From Nioella sp965215655 (GTDB lineage: Bacteria > Pseudomonadota > Alphaproteobacteria > Rhodobacterales > Rhodobacteraceae), in NCBI RefSeq assembly GCF_965215655.1, contig NZ_OZ244111.1, positions 992,001 through 1,056,000 of the forward strand: a DNA stretch of 64,000 nucleotides, read 5' to 3'. Shown here piece after piece: positions 15,344-22,825 of the stretch. Each line of letters starts with the position of its first letter. Position 1 is the first letter of the stretch. The notes beneath the pieces were generated by a model. It did not search any database. It saw nothing but the letters and a program-made list of their open reading frames with translations, and had not been told where the DNA came from. Position numbers and translations under genes: made by a program.

Positions 15344-15427
15344 GCGCGACCCTGCGGGTCGCGCGGGACCGCGCTTGCAAGCGGGTTTTTGGGGGCTCTG
15401 CCCCCGTCGCCTTGCAGGCGACTCCCC
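15344..15427 (+). terminator. Hairpin cluster ending the homogentisate operon
   Basis: Four stems lie in a row: GCGCGACCC/GGGTCGCGC (15344-15364, 3-base loop), CGCTTG/CAAGCG (15372-15383) followed by GGTTTTT, GGGGGC/GCCCCC (15391-15405), and GTCGCC/GGCGAC (15406-15422). The second, with its T run at 15386-15390, is the best intrinsic terminator for the plus-strand operon. The group faces the end of the convergent XRE gene. Confidence 0.6.
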
Positions 15428-15452
15428 AGAGGTATTTTGACCAAGATGAAAT
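15428..15452. repeat. Intergenic repeat, copy 1
   Basis: The segment AGAGGTATTTTGACCAAGAT plus GAAAT closely matches a second segment near 22660-22684 (GGAGGTATTTTTGCCAAGAT plus GAAAG). Both follow GC-rich hairpins in gaps between converging genes. The same kind of tail is, from memory, common in Rhodobacteraceae intergenic DNA. It sits directly before the XRE stop codon. Confidence 0.5.
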
Positions 15453-15453
15453 G

Positions 15454-16311
15454 TCAGGTCATGCGGTCGCGGAGGTCTGACAGCACCGGGGTCAGGTCGC
15501 GGGCCGTATGGCTTGCCTCGCGCACCAGCCAGTCGAAATGGCGGGTCAGGGCGCGCACCCGGTCGCGGTCCCGGAACGCCACGTAGTAGCGGCCAAGATA
15601 GATCGCGGCGAGTTTCGGGCCGAAGATGGTGATCGGTGCGGAATAGACCCTTGCCGCGTCGTAGAGGAACAGCCGCAGCGTCGGGTAGAGCTGATCATGG
15701 ACCGAGAGGATCCAGTCGATCTGTTCACGGCGGACCCCGGCGGGAAGGTCGGCGTAGTAGCCGGTTCCCTCGGCAAAGCTGCGCATCTCGTGCAGCGGCA
15801 GGGCAATCTCGTAGTCGCTTTCCGATGCGCGCATCCAGTCCAGCCGCGCCTCGGCCACGGCGATGGCCTGACCGGGGCTGCGGTTCATCGTGCCGGCATA
15901 TTCCCATTCCATCACCGCGCGGGTCTTGAGCATGTCGGGCAGGGTGGCGGGCACATGGCGGATCTTGTAGCCTGCTGCCTCCTGGTGCCAGGCAAAGATC
16001 TGGTCATCGGCGGAGGTGGCCCGTTCGGCCTCGGTCAGGGTGGCGGTGAGCAGGTCTGCGCTGGCCTCGGGGCGGTCGGACAGGCCCAGAAGCCAGTCGG
16101 TCGAGACCGAGAGCGTCTCGGCGCAGGCTGCCACGAGATGGCCGCCGGGCATGCGTGCATCCGCTTCCGACAGCAATTGCGTCACGGTCGATCTGTCCAC
16201 GCCTGCGGATCGTGCCAGGGCTGCGCGGCTGGTGCCCGACTGCTCCATCGCCTCGGCCAGGCGGGTTCGGAACAGGGCGGCGCGATCCAGTTTGTTGATA
16301 ATAGAGCGCAT
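15454..16311 (-). CDS. XRE family regulator with a ligand-domain-like C-terminus
   Basis: A 285-residue protein. An N-terminal helix-turn-helix lies at about 12-70 (RLAEAMEQSGTSRAALARSAGVDRSTVTQLLSE), and the remainder is a large alpha/beta region with YKIRHVPATLPDMLKTRAVMEWEY near 113-136 and AAIYLGRYYVAFRDRDRVRALTRHFDWLV near 240-268. That half resembles the effector part of XRE regulators that sense acyl or metabolite ligands, but I cannot name the family. It is divergent from the desaturase gene, with a near-palindrome 12 bases before its start, suggesting autoregulation and control of lipid modification. Confidence 0.75.
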   Translation of the reverse strand: MRSIINKLDRAALFRTRLAEAMEQSGTSRAALARSAGVDRSTVTQLLSEADARMPGGHLVAACAETLSVSTDWLLGLSDRPEASADLLTATLTEAERATSADDQIFAWHQEAAGYKIRHVPATLPDMLKTRAVMEWEYAGTMNRSPGQAIAVAEARLDWMRASESDYEIALPLHEMRSFAEGTGYYADLPAGVRREQIDWILSVHDQLYPTLRLFLYDAARVYSAPITIFGPKLAAIYLGRYYVAFRDRDRVRALTRHFDWLVREASHTARDLTPVLSDLRDRMT

Positions 16312-16322
16312 CGTTGGATATT

Positions 16323-16337
16323 TTCAGCAATGTTGAA
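16323..16337. promoter_or_regulatory. Near-palindrome in the XRE/desaturase divergent region
   Basis: TTCAGCAATGTTGAA matches its own reverse complement except for one pair and the centre base. It lies 12 bases upstream of the XRE start and 84 bases upstream of the desaturase start, in an AT-rich stretch. It is a candidate XRE operator. Confidence 0.35.
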
Positions 16338-16420
16338 TTATTGTGGAGAATTCCCTGACTGCCTTGAAAAAGCAAGCCCTGATAGGAGGTTGAGGCAAGC
16401 ACCAAAGAGTGAAGGGGACG

Positions 16421-17305
16421 ATGATGCGGGTCGAATGGCCGACGCTTGGGCTGATATTGGCATGTTATGCGGTTTGGGTGGCGGGGCTGTTCTGGCTCCC
16501 CGCGATCTGGATGCCGCTGGCCTTTCTGGCGCTGATCCTGTCCATTGCCCTGCAAAGCTCTCTTCAGCACGAGGTCATTCATGGCCACCCGTTTCCGGGG
16601 CGCAGATGGGGGGCGGCGCTGGTCTATGCCTCGCTGAACCTTGCCATTCCCTATGGCCGTTTCCGCGATACCCACCTGTCGCATCATTTGGACAGCACCC
16701 TGACCGATCCCTATGACGACCCCGAAAGCAACTATCTGGACCCTGCGGTCTGGGGACGGCTGGCAGGACCGGTGCGGGCGCTGCTGCGGGCCAACAACAC
16801 GCTCCTTGGCCGGATGGTGCTGGGGCCGCTGATCGGACAGGTGACCTTCATGGCGGGCGACCTGCGGCAGATCCGGGCGGGCAACCGGCGGGTGCTGATG
16901 TCATGGCTGGGGCATGGGGCGATGATGGCCTTGATCCTGTGGATCGTCAGCCTGTCCGTGGTGCCGGTCTGGGCCTATCTGCTGGCCTGCTACGCGGGGC
17001 TTGCGGTGCTCAAGATCCGCACCTTCCTGGAACATCAGGCCCATGAGAAGGTGCGCGGGCGCACGGTGATCGTCGAAGATCGGGGACTGCTGGCCTTCCT
17101 CTTCCTCAACAACAATTTCCACGTCGTGCACCATATGCATCCGCGCACGCCCTGGTATCGGCTGCCGGGGCTCTATTTCGCCAATCGGGACAAGTACCTG
17201 AGCCGCAACGATGGCTATCGCTATCGCAGCTATGGGCAGATCTTCCGTCGGCATTTCCTGCGCGCCAAGGATCCGGTGCCGCATCCGCTGTGGCCGCGCG
17301 ACTGA
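16421..17305 (+). CDS. Membrane fatty acid desaturase
   Basis: A 294-residue integral membrane di-iron desaturase. The three histidine boxes are HEVIHGHP near residue 50, HLSHH near 85, and HVVHHMHP near 232. Hydrophobic segments flank them at about 6-45, 165-200 and 218-230. It would insert double bonds into acyl chains or related lipids at the membrane. ATG 16421 (with a second ATG next to it) follows AAGGGG; a GTG at 16409 is a possible earlier start. It is divergent from the XRE regulator. Confidence 0.85.
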   Translation: MMRVEWPTLGLILACYAVWVAGLFWLPAIWMPLAFLALILSIALQSSLQHEVIHGHPFPGRRWGAALVYASLNLAIPYGRFRDTHLSHHLDSTLTDPYDDPESNYLDPAVWGRLAGPVRALLRANNTLLGRMVLGPLIGQVTFMAGDLRQIRAGNRRVLMSWLGHGAMMALILWIVSLSVVPVWAYLLACYAGLAVLKIRTFLEHQAHEKVRGRTVIVEDRGLLAFLFLNNNFHVVHHMHPRTPWYRLPGLYFANRDKYLSRNDGYRYRSYGQIFRRHFLRAKDPVPHPLWPRD

Positions 17306-17345
17306 ATCGACTTGCCAAGCCGAGGGGGTGGGCGCATGAAGCGAC

Positions 17346-18257
17346 ATGCCCCTCTGGATACCCGTCACGATCCTTGCTGCCTTCATGCAGAACCTGCGGT
17401 TCCTGCTGCAACGGCATCTGAAGGTCACGAGCCTGTCCACCGCGGGCGCGACATGGGCGCGGTTTCTCTATTCCGCACCGATGGTTCTGGTGATCGTGCT
17501 GGCGGTTTCCTCCGCCACGGGGCAGGACCTGCCCGCCACCAACCCGCGGTTCTGGGCCTTCATCCTGTCTGGTGGGCTGGCGCAGATCGTGGCGACCATG
17601 TGCGTGGTGGCCCTGTTTGCGCGGCGCAATTTCGCGGTCGGCATCACCCTGAAGAAGACCGAGGTCATCCTGACCGCGCTGGTCGGGCTGGTGGTCCTGG
17701 GCGAAGCGGTGTCCCTGCCGGTCGTCGTGGCCATCGGGTTCGGCTTCGCGGGTGTGGTTTTGCTGTCGGACCCGCCCAAGGGGGACGTGGCCCTGCCCTG
17801 GCGGGCGCGGCTGTTCAATGTGGCCTCGGGCTATGGCCTGCTGTCGGGGCTGCTCTTCAGCGTCTCCGCCGTGGGCTATCGGGGCGCGTCCCTTGCCCTG
17901 GCCGATGGGTCCGTCTTCCTGCGCGCGTCCTTCACCCTGTCGGCGGCGACGATGGTACAGGCCCTGGCGCTTGGCGCCTGGCTCTACTGGCGCGACCGGG
18001 AAGAGATCGGGCACGTTCTGTCCAGCTGGCGCGTGTCGGGGCTGGTCGGGCTGACCTCGATGCTGGGCTCACTTGGCTGGTTCACCGCCTTCACCCTGCA
18101 AAGCGCGGCCTATGTGAAGGCCGTGGGGCAGGTGGAGCTGCTGTTCACCTTCCTATTCTCGATCTTCTGGCTGAAGGAGCGGTCCTCGGCCAAGGAACTG
18201 GGCGGCGCGGCACTGATCGTGCTGAGCCTCTTGCTGATCATCTGGGGGGCGTTCTGA
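17346..18257 (+). CDS. EamA/DMT family transporter
   Basis: A 303-residue membrane protein with about ten hydrophobic segments in two EamA repeats (for example LKKTEVILTALVGLVVLGEAV near 98-118, and LLFTFLFSIFWLKERSSAKELGG near 262-284). These proteins move small metabolites across the inner membrane; the substrate is unknown. It begins 40 bases after the desaturase and is followed 3 bases later by the AEC transporter, so the three probably form one operon. Confidence 0.85.
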   Translation: MPLWIPVTILAAFMQNLRFLLQRHLKVTSLSTAGATWARFLYSAPMVLVIVLAVSSATGQDLPATNPRFWAFILSGGLAQIVATMCVVALFARRNFAVGITLKKTEVILTALVGLVVLGEAVSLPVVVAIGFGFAGVVLLSDPPKGDVALPWRARLFNVASGYGLLSGLLFSVSAVGYRGASLALADGSVFLRASFTLSAATMVQALALGAWLYWRDREEIGHVLSSWRVSGLVGLTSMLGSLGWFTAFTLQSAAYVKAVGQVELLFTFLFSIFWLKERSSAKELGGAALIVLSLLLIIWGAF

Positions 18258-18260
18258 CCG

Positions 18261-19193
18261 ATGGACATCGTTCTCAGCATCGCGCCGGTCTTCGTGCTGA
18301 TCTGCCTGGGCTACGTGCTGCGCCGGGGCGGGATCCCGTCGGCGGAGTTCTGGAACCTCAATGACCGGCTTGTTTACTTTCTGCTGATGCCGGCCCTGTT
18401 CTACGTGCGGATTTCCACGGCGGAGCTGTCGGGCGAGACCCTCGCGACGCTGGCCACCGTGCTTTATGCGGCCTTCTTCGCGGCGATTGGATATGGCGTT
18501 TTCGTGGGCTGGCTGATCCGGCGCGACGGGGCGGTGGTAACGTCGCTTCTGCAAGGGGTGGGGCGGTTCAACACCTTCATCGCGCTGGCGGTGGCCGAGG
18601 CGCTTTACGGCGCGCCTGCCCTGCAGATCGCGGTACTGGCGGCGGCGGCGCTGGTACCGGTGGTGAACCTGACGGTGGTGAGTCTCTTTGCTCTTTACGC
18701 GCCGCGGCCGGGCGCGCGGCCTGTTCTGTCGGCCCTGAAGGGGCTGGCAACCAACCCGCTGATCCTGTCGATCCTTGCGGGGCTGCTGGCCAATCGGTTG
18801 GGGTTCGGCGGGCTGCCGGTGCTGCATGACACGCTGTCGGTGCTCGGGGCGGCGGCGCTGCCGATCATGCTGCTCTGCGTGGGGGCGAACCTGAAACTGC
18901 GCGGGCTGTCTGGGGATGCGGTGCCGATTGCACTGTCGGCCGTGGGTAAGCTGGTCGTGTTCCCCGCCGTGGTGCTGGCCATTGCCATGGCGCTCGGGGT
19001 GGAGTCGTTGCAGGCGCAGGTGCTGCTGATCTACGGGGCGCTGCCCACAGGCGTGGCGGCCTATACGCTGGCGCGGCAACTGGGGGGCGATGCGCCGCTG
19101 ATGGCCGCGATGATCACCGTGCAGACCTTGCTGAGTTTCGCCGCCATGCCGATCTGGATCGCGATCGGGGAATGGCTGTTCCTGCCGGGCTAG
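18261..19193 (+). CDS. AEC (auxin efflux carrier) family transporter
   Basis: A 310-residue membrane protein with about ten transmembrane segments in two inverted halves. NDRLVYFLLMPALFYVRIS near 34-52 and LPIMLLCVGANLKLRGL near 194-210 are typical of the AEC/malonate-efflux group. It likely exports or imports a carboxylate. It starts 3 bases after the DMT gene stop. Confidence 0.83.
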   Translation: MDIVLSIAPVFVLICLGYVLRRGGIPSAEFWNLNDRLVYFLLMPALFYVRISTAELSGETLATLATVLYAAFFAAIGYGVFVGWLIRRDGAVVTSLLQGVGRFNTFIALAVAEALYGAPALQIAVLAAAALVPVVNLTVVSLFALYAPRPGARPVLSALKGLATNPLILSILAGLLANRLGFGGLPVLHDTLSVLGAAALPIMLLCVGANLKLRGLSGDAVPIALSAVGKLVVFPAVVLAIAMALGVESLQAQVLLIYGALPTGVAAYTLARQLGGDAPLMAAMITVQTLLSFAAMPIWIAIGEWLFLPG

Positions 19194-19201
19194 GGCGCGG
19201 G

Positions 19202-19220
19202 AAGGGCCCTTGAGGCCCTT
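19202..19220. terminator. Hairpin between AEC transporter and NUDIX genes
   Basis: AAGGGCC (19202-19208) pairs with GGCCCTT (19214-19220) around a 5-base loop, between two convergent stops at 19193 and 19237. No long T run follows, so termination strength is unclear. Confidence 0.45.
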
Positions 19221-19236
19221 GAAAGCGGCTTGCCAC

Positions 19237-19905
19237 TCACAACCGTTCGAACCGGCTGATTTCGTCGAGATTGTTGAAGAACGGCACACCCGGCTGGTCG
19301 GTGCCGTTCAGGATGGCGCTCGTTTCGGCCAGCACCACCTCGGTGATGAACGGCATGTCGAACTTGCGCACCTCGTCCAGCGGCACCCATTGCAGGTGGC
19401 TCAGCTCATCCTCGGCCTTGCTGAAGTCATCGGGGTCATTGGCCAGCCTTTCGGCCTCGGCCAGGAAGAACCGCGCATCGAACCGGCGCGGGCGGCCCGG
19501 CGGGGTGATGGCCCGGAAGACGAAGCTCAGCGCATTGCCATCGGGCAGATGACCGGTCCGCAGGTATCCACGCCAGCCCCGGGGTGCTTCGATCTGCCCC
19601 GCGCGCGGGTCTTCGGCCCCCAGAAGCAGCCCCGTTTCTTCCCACAACTCTCGCGTGGCGGCATTCAGCAGAGCCTCGGGCGCGGTCGCGCTTTGATTGG
19701 CCAGTCGCCGCAGACACTCCGTGCCCGCCGGGTTGGCGACCGGAATTTCCGCATCCACCGCATCCACCGCACCGCCGGGAAAGACGAATTTCGATGGCAT
19801 GAAGACCGCACCATGTCCGCGTTGGCCCATCAGCACGCGCGGGCGTGTTGCTGCATCGCGCACCATGATGATGGTGGCGGCATCGCGGATCGGGGTATCG
19901 GTCAC
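19237..19905 (-). CDS. NUDIX hydrolase
   Basis: A 222-residue hydrolase of nucleoside-diphosphate-linked compounds. The NUDIX region runs from FPGGAVDAVD near 42 to the helix RELWEETGLLLG near 85-96, which carries REXWEEXG with the metal-binding glutamates. GTG at 19903-19905 is preferred because it overlaps the stop of the DUF983 gene (GTGA), implying coupled translation; an ATG at 19929 would overlap by 28 bases and is the alternative. Confidence 0.83.
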   Translation of the reverse strand: MTDTPIRDAATIIMVRDAATRPRVLMGQRGHGAVFMPSKFVFPGGAVDAVDAEIPVANPAGTECLRRLANQSATAPEALLNAATRELWEETGLLLGAEDPRAGQIEAPRGWRGYLRTGHLPDGNALSFVFRAITPPGRPRRFDARFFLAEAERLANDPDDFSKAEDELSHLQWVPLDEVRKFDMPFITEVVLAETSAILNGTDQPGVPFFNNLDEISRFERL

Positions 19906-20285
19906 AGCCCGTGCATCCTTTTCGCCCACTGGATGCCCACGAAGACCCCCTTGAAGCGCGGCAGCAGAAACAGCGACAGCGCCACGGTGCCAAAGCCGAA
20001 GATGGCCAGCATCTCCATCGGGCTGGGACGGTAGGCCATATAGACGTGGAGCATGCCCGCCACCATCAGGTGGCCCACGATCAGGATTGTCAGATAGGCC
20101 GGGCCATCATCGGCGCGCGTCTTGGTCAGATCGAGATCACAATGCTCGCAGCTGTCTTTCAGCTTGAGATAGCCTTGCAATACGTGGCCTTCGCCGCATT
20201 GCGGGCAGCGCCTGCGCCAGCCCTTGCGGACGGCGGGCCAGAAGGGACGCTCTTCCAACTCGGCGGTAATCGTTTCCGTGGCCAT
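19902..20285 (-). CDS. DUF983 membrane protein
   Basis: A 127-residue protein with two CxxC pairs (C27-C30 in RRCPQCGEGHV and C46-C49 in SCEHCDLDL) forming a likely zinc ribbon, then two hydrophobic segments at about 65-83 and 90-110. This matches DUF983, whose members are often found near cytochrome oxidase or heme genes; function is not settled. AGGAGG precedes ATG 20285. It is followed by and coupled to the NUDIX gene. Confidence 0.82.
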   Translation of the reverse strand: MATETITAELEERPFWPAVRKGWRRRCPQCGEGHVLQGYLKLKDSCEHCDLDLTKTRADDGPAYLTILIVGHLMVAGMLHVYMAYRPSPMEMLAIFGFGTVALSLFLLPRFKGVFVGIQWAKRMHGL

Positions 20286-20452
20286 GGTGGCCTCCTCATG
20301 CGCGGATCCTTGGATTGGTTCCATATCTAATCCTGCCGCGCAACAATCTAAACCCCACCGGGGCGCGGCAAACTGGCTGTGAAACTTTTTGCGACGGAAA
20401 CTGCGACCTGCCCCGTTCAAAGGTCAGACAGGCATGAAAAAGGAGATTGCAG

Positions 20453-20989
20453 ATGTCGACCAAGAAAGCCCTGATGCTGAGCGTTCTCATTCCCGTTGGC
20501 CTTGCGCTGGCCCTTCCCGTGGCGGCCATGGGGCCGGGCGGACGCGGCGGCGACATGGAACGCCCGAGCTTCACCGAGCTCGATGCCGATGGCAATGGCG
20601 AGCTGACGCTGGAAGAGATGCTGGCGCATCGCGACGCCCGCTTTGCCGAGGCCGACACCGATGGAGATGGCAGCCTCAGCCGGGATGAGATGATCGCGGC
20701 GGCCATGGGCCGGGTGGAAGAGAGCATCGACCGCCGGTTCGAGCGGTTCGACGACAATGAAGACGGCCTACTGAGCGCCAATGAGCTTGACGACATGCGC
20801 CCCCGTGGCCCCGGGCCGGAGCGTCTGTTCAGCCGCATGGATGAAGACGGTGACGGCGTGGTGAGTGCCGAGGAATTCGAGACCGCGGCGGCCAACATGA
20901 TGCAGCGCCGCGGCGGCATGGGCGGCCAGGGGCGCCATGGTGGCGGCGAGGGCCACGGTTGGCGGTGGGGTCAGTCTGACGAAGGCTGA
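20453..20989 (+). CDS. Secreted EF-hand calcium-binding protein
   Basis: A 178-residue protein. Residues 1-25 are a signal peptide ending near PVAAM. Four EF-hand loops follow: DADGNGELTLEE near 44, DTDGDGSLSRDE near 68, DDNEDGLLSANE near 101, and DEDGDGVVSAEE near 126. The tail is Gly/His/Arg-rich. It should bind calcium in the periplasm. AAGGAG precedes ATG 20453. The stretch TGAAACTTTTTG near 20380-20391 upstream looks like a possible ECF-type -35. It precedes the sigma factor gene by 85 bases. Confidence 0.85.
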   Translation: MSTKKALMLSVLIPVGLALALPVAAMGPGGRGGDMERPSFTELDADGNGELTLEEMLAHRDARFAEADTDGDGSLSRDEMIAAAMGRVEESIDRRFERFDDNEDGLLSANELDDMRPRGPGPERLFSRMDEDGDGVVSAEEFETAAANMMQRRGGMGGQGRHGGGEGHGWRWGQSDEG

Positions 20990-21074
20990 TCGCACAATCG
21001 ATCATGACACGGGAACGAGCGGCCTTTCCCCGGTCGCTCTTTCCTCAACTGCGCAGGCGGGCTACGACAGGAGA

Positions 21075-21659
21075 ATGGAGCCGTTGGATGCCGATCTGGA
21101 CCAGCTTCAGGACGATGCCCTGATGGTGCTGTTTGCCAATGGCGAACCGGCAGCGGCCCGTGTTCTGACCGCCCGCCTGCTGCCCCGGGCCCTGAGCCAT
21201 GCTGCCCGGGTTCTGGGCGACCGGGCCGAGGCCGAGGATGTGGCGCAGGAGGCGATGCTGCGGCTCTGGCGCGCGGCGGCAAACTGGCAGTCCGGGGGCG
21301 CCAAGCCTTCGACCTGGCTCTACAAGGTGGTGGCGAACCTGACCGTGGACCGGTTGCGCCGGTCGGGACGCGCCGTGGGGCTGGACGAAAGCGCCGAGCC
21401 CGAGGATGATCGGCCCGGCGCAGAGGAACAAATGGTGCAGGCCGGCCGCATGGCGGCTCTGGATGCGGCGCTGGCCCGACTGCCGGAACGGCAGCGCCAG
21501 GCGGTGGTGCTGCGCCATATCGAGGGGCTTGCGAACCCCGAAATCGCCGACGCGCTGGAGATTAGCGTCGAGGCCGTCGAAAGCCTGACCGCGCGGGGCA
21601 AACGCGCGCTGGCTCAGGCGCTGGCCGGACAGAAGGAGGCCCTTGGGTATGACACATGA
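21075..21659 (+). CDS. ECF-type RNA polymerase sigma factor
   Basis: A 194-residue sigma-70 family protein. Region 2 is at about 20-90 (GDRAEAEDVAQEAMLRLWRAA, then WLYKVVANLTVDRLRR) and region 4 at about 132-185 (LPERQRQAVVLRHIEGLANPEIADALEISVEAVESLTARGKRAL). It directs transcription in response to envelope or metal stress. ATG 21075 follows GACAGGAGA. Its end overlaps the next gene by 11 bases, which fits a sigma/anti-sigma pair. Confidence 0.88.
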   Translation: MEPLDADLDQLQDDALMVLFANGEPAAARVLTARLLPRALSHAARVLGDRAEAEDVAQEAMLRLWRAAANWQSGGAKPSTWLYKVVANLTVDRLRRSGRAVGLDESAEPEDDRPGAEEQMVQAGRMAALDAALARLPERQRQAVVLRHIEGLANPEIADALEISVEAVESLTARGKRALAQALAGQKEALGYDT

Positions 21660-21996
21660 GCTGGACGATCTCTTTGCGGCTGCCCGCAAGGCCGAGGTGC
21701 CGGGCGACGATCTGGTGGCCCGGGTGCTGGCCGATGCGGCAGCCGTGCAGTCCGGGGCGGCGACGCGAGCCGCGCCTTCGGGGGGCGGTTGGATGTCGGG
21801 CCTGCTGTCCGGAATCGGCGGCTGGTTCGGCGCAGGGGGCCTGGTGGCCGCCACCACGGCGGGACTTCTGATCGGATTCTACGCGCCGGACACGGTTGAC
21901 ACGGTCCTGGGCGGGCAGCTGTCCGAACTGGGGCTGGTGACGCAGGACGATCTGATGCCGGGGCTGGCCTATCTGCTGCCCGGCGAAGGGGGATAG
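21649..21996 (+). CDS. Small membrane protein, possible anti-sigma factor
   Basis: A 115-residue protein with a soluble N-terminus (THELDDLFAAARKAEVPGDDLVARVLADAAA) and a hydrophobic glycine/alanine-rich stretch at about 46-78, then an outside tail. No HxxxCxxC zinc anti-sigma motif is present. Its 11-base overlap with the sigma gene and its membrane segment make it the best anti-sigma candidate, but this rests on context only. Confidence 0.6.
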   Translation: MTHELDDLFAAARKAEVPGDDLVARVLADAAAVQSGAATRAAPSGGGWMSGLLSGIGGWFGAGGLVAATTAGLLIGFYAPDTVDTVLGGQLSELGLVTQDDLMPGLAYLLPGEGG

Positions 21997-21999
21997 GAG

Positions 22000-22497
22000 A
22001 TGACGGAACCCACCCAAGCCAAGCCACGCACACGCCGGGGGATCAAGATTGCCCTGGGGCTGAGCCTGGCGGTTAACCTGCTGATTCTGGGCGCGATTGG
22101 CGGGGCCCTGTTGAACGGGCGGCCCGACGGCTCGATCCGCGACCGGATGGACCTTGTGCGCACGCTTGGTCTTGGCCCGCTTGGCCGGGCCCTGGAGCGG
22201 GAGGACCGCAGCCAGATCGTGGCCCGCGTGAGCCAGGACCGGGTGCAGCTGCGGGCAGAGCGCGAGGCGCTTTTGGCCGCGACGCTCGCCTTCGTGACGG
22301 CGGTGGAGGCCGATCCGTTCGACCGCGAGGCCACCGCAGCGGCGCTGGCGCAGCAGCGCGACCACGTGCGCGGGCTGCAGGAGCGCGGGCATGGGGCGCT
22401 GATGGAGCAGCTGGAACGGATGTCACCTGCCGCACGGGCGGAATTCGCCGCCCGATTGCGCCAATCGCTGGAGCGTCATCGCGACGATCGCCGGTAA
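22000..22497 (+). CDS. Periplasmic heavy-metal-resistance/CpxP-like protein
   Basis: A 165-residue protein with an N-terminal membrane anchor at about 15-38, then a long charged helical region (DRSQIVARVSQDRVQLRAEREALLAATLAFVTAVEADP) and an Arg-rich end. It resembles the LTXXQ/heavy-metal-resistance group that senses misfolding or metal in the periplasm. It starts 3 bases after the previous stop and closes the sigma operon. Confidence 0.7.
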   Translation: MTEPTQAKPRTRRGIKIALGLSLAVNLLILGAIGGALLNGRPDGSIRDRMDLVRTLGLGPLGRALEREDRSQIVARVSQDRVQLRAEREALLAATLAFVTAVEADPFDREATAAALAQQRDHVRGLQERGHGALMEQLERMSPAARAEFAARLRQSLERHRDDRR

Positions 22498-22825
22498 CCC
22501 CTGCCGTTTCGCCGCCTGCCGGCGTCGATCCGGGAGCGTCCCGTCTCAACCCCCGGCTTGCGCCGGAGGCCTCGACGGGACGCGTTGCCACGGATATGTG
22601 GCACGGTCGGCTCTGCAGGGGTGCTGGCCATACGGATGTCAGTGCGGGACGCCTCCGGCGGAGGTATTTTTGCCAAGATGAAAGGGGGGATGCGTCTTGT
22701 CTGGCCCGGTCACGGCCGCTTTCGGCGTTTCGGAGCCCGGCTTCCTTCCTTGCGTGACTGCGGCCACCTTCTTCGGGCGGAGGCGATCGGCGACGCCCTG
22801 TTCAACCTGACCGTCCCGATCCGCG
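22498..22825. other. 328-base gap with hairpins and repeat copy 2
   Basis: No convincing gene is visible. The first 100 bases hold GC-rich inverted repeats that could fold. CCTCC/GGAGG at 22652-22664 followed by TATTTTTG (22665-22672) is a good intrinsic terminator for the sigma operon, and it merges into the repeat shared with 15428-15452 (tail TGCCAAGATGAAAG to 22684). From 22690 to 22825 I see no structure that stands out. Confidence 0.5.
22652..22672 (+). terminator. Intrinsic terminator within the repeat
   Basis: CCTCC (22652-22656) and GGAGG (22660-22664) form a short GC stem with a 3-base loop, followed by TATTTTTG. The stem merges with repeat copy 2, so the repeat may spread as a terminator module. 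Confidence 0.55.

Noticed and set aside
22690..22825. Small gene in the gap before pleD
   Set aside because: Short frames exist but none has a ribosome site or plausible composition.
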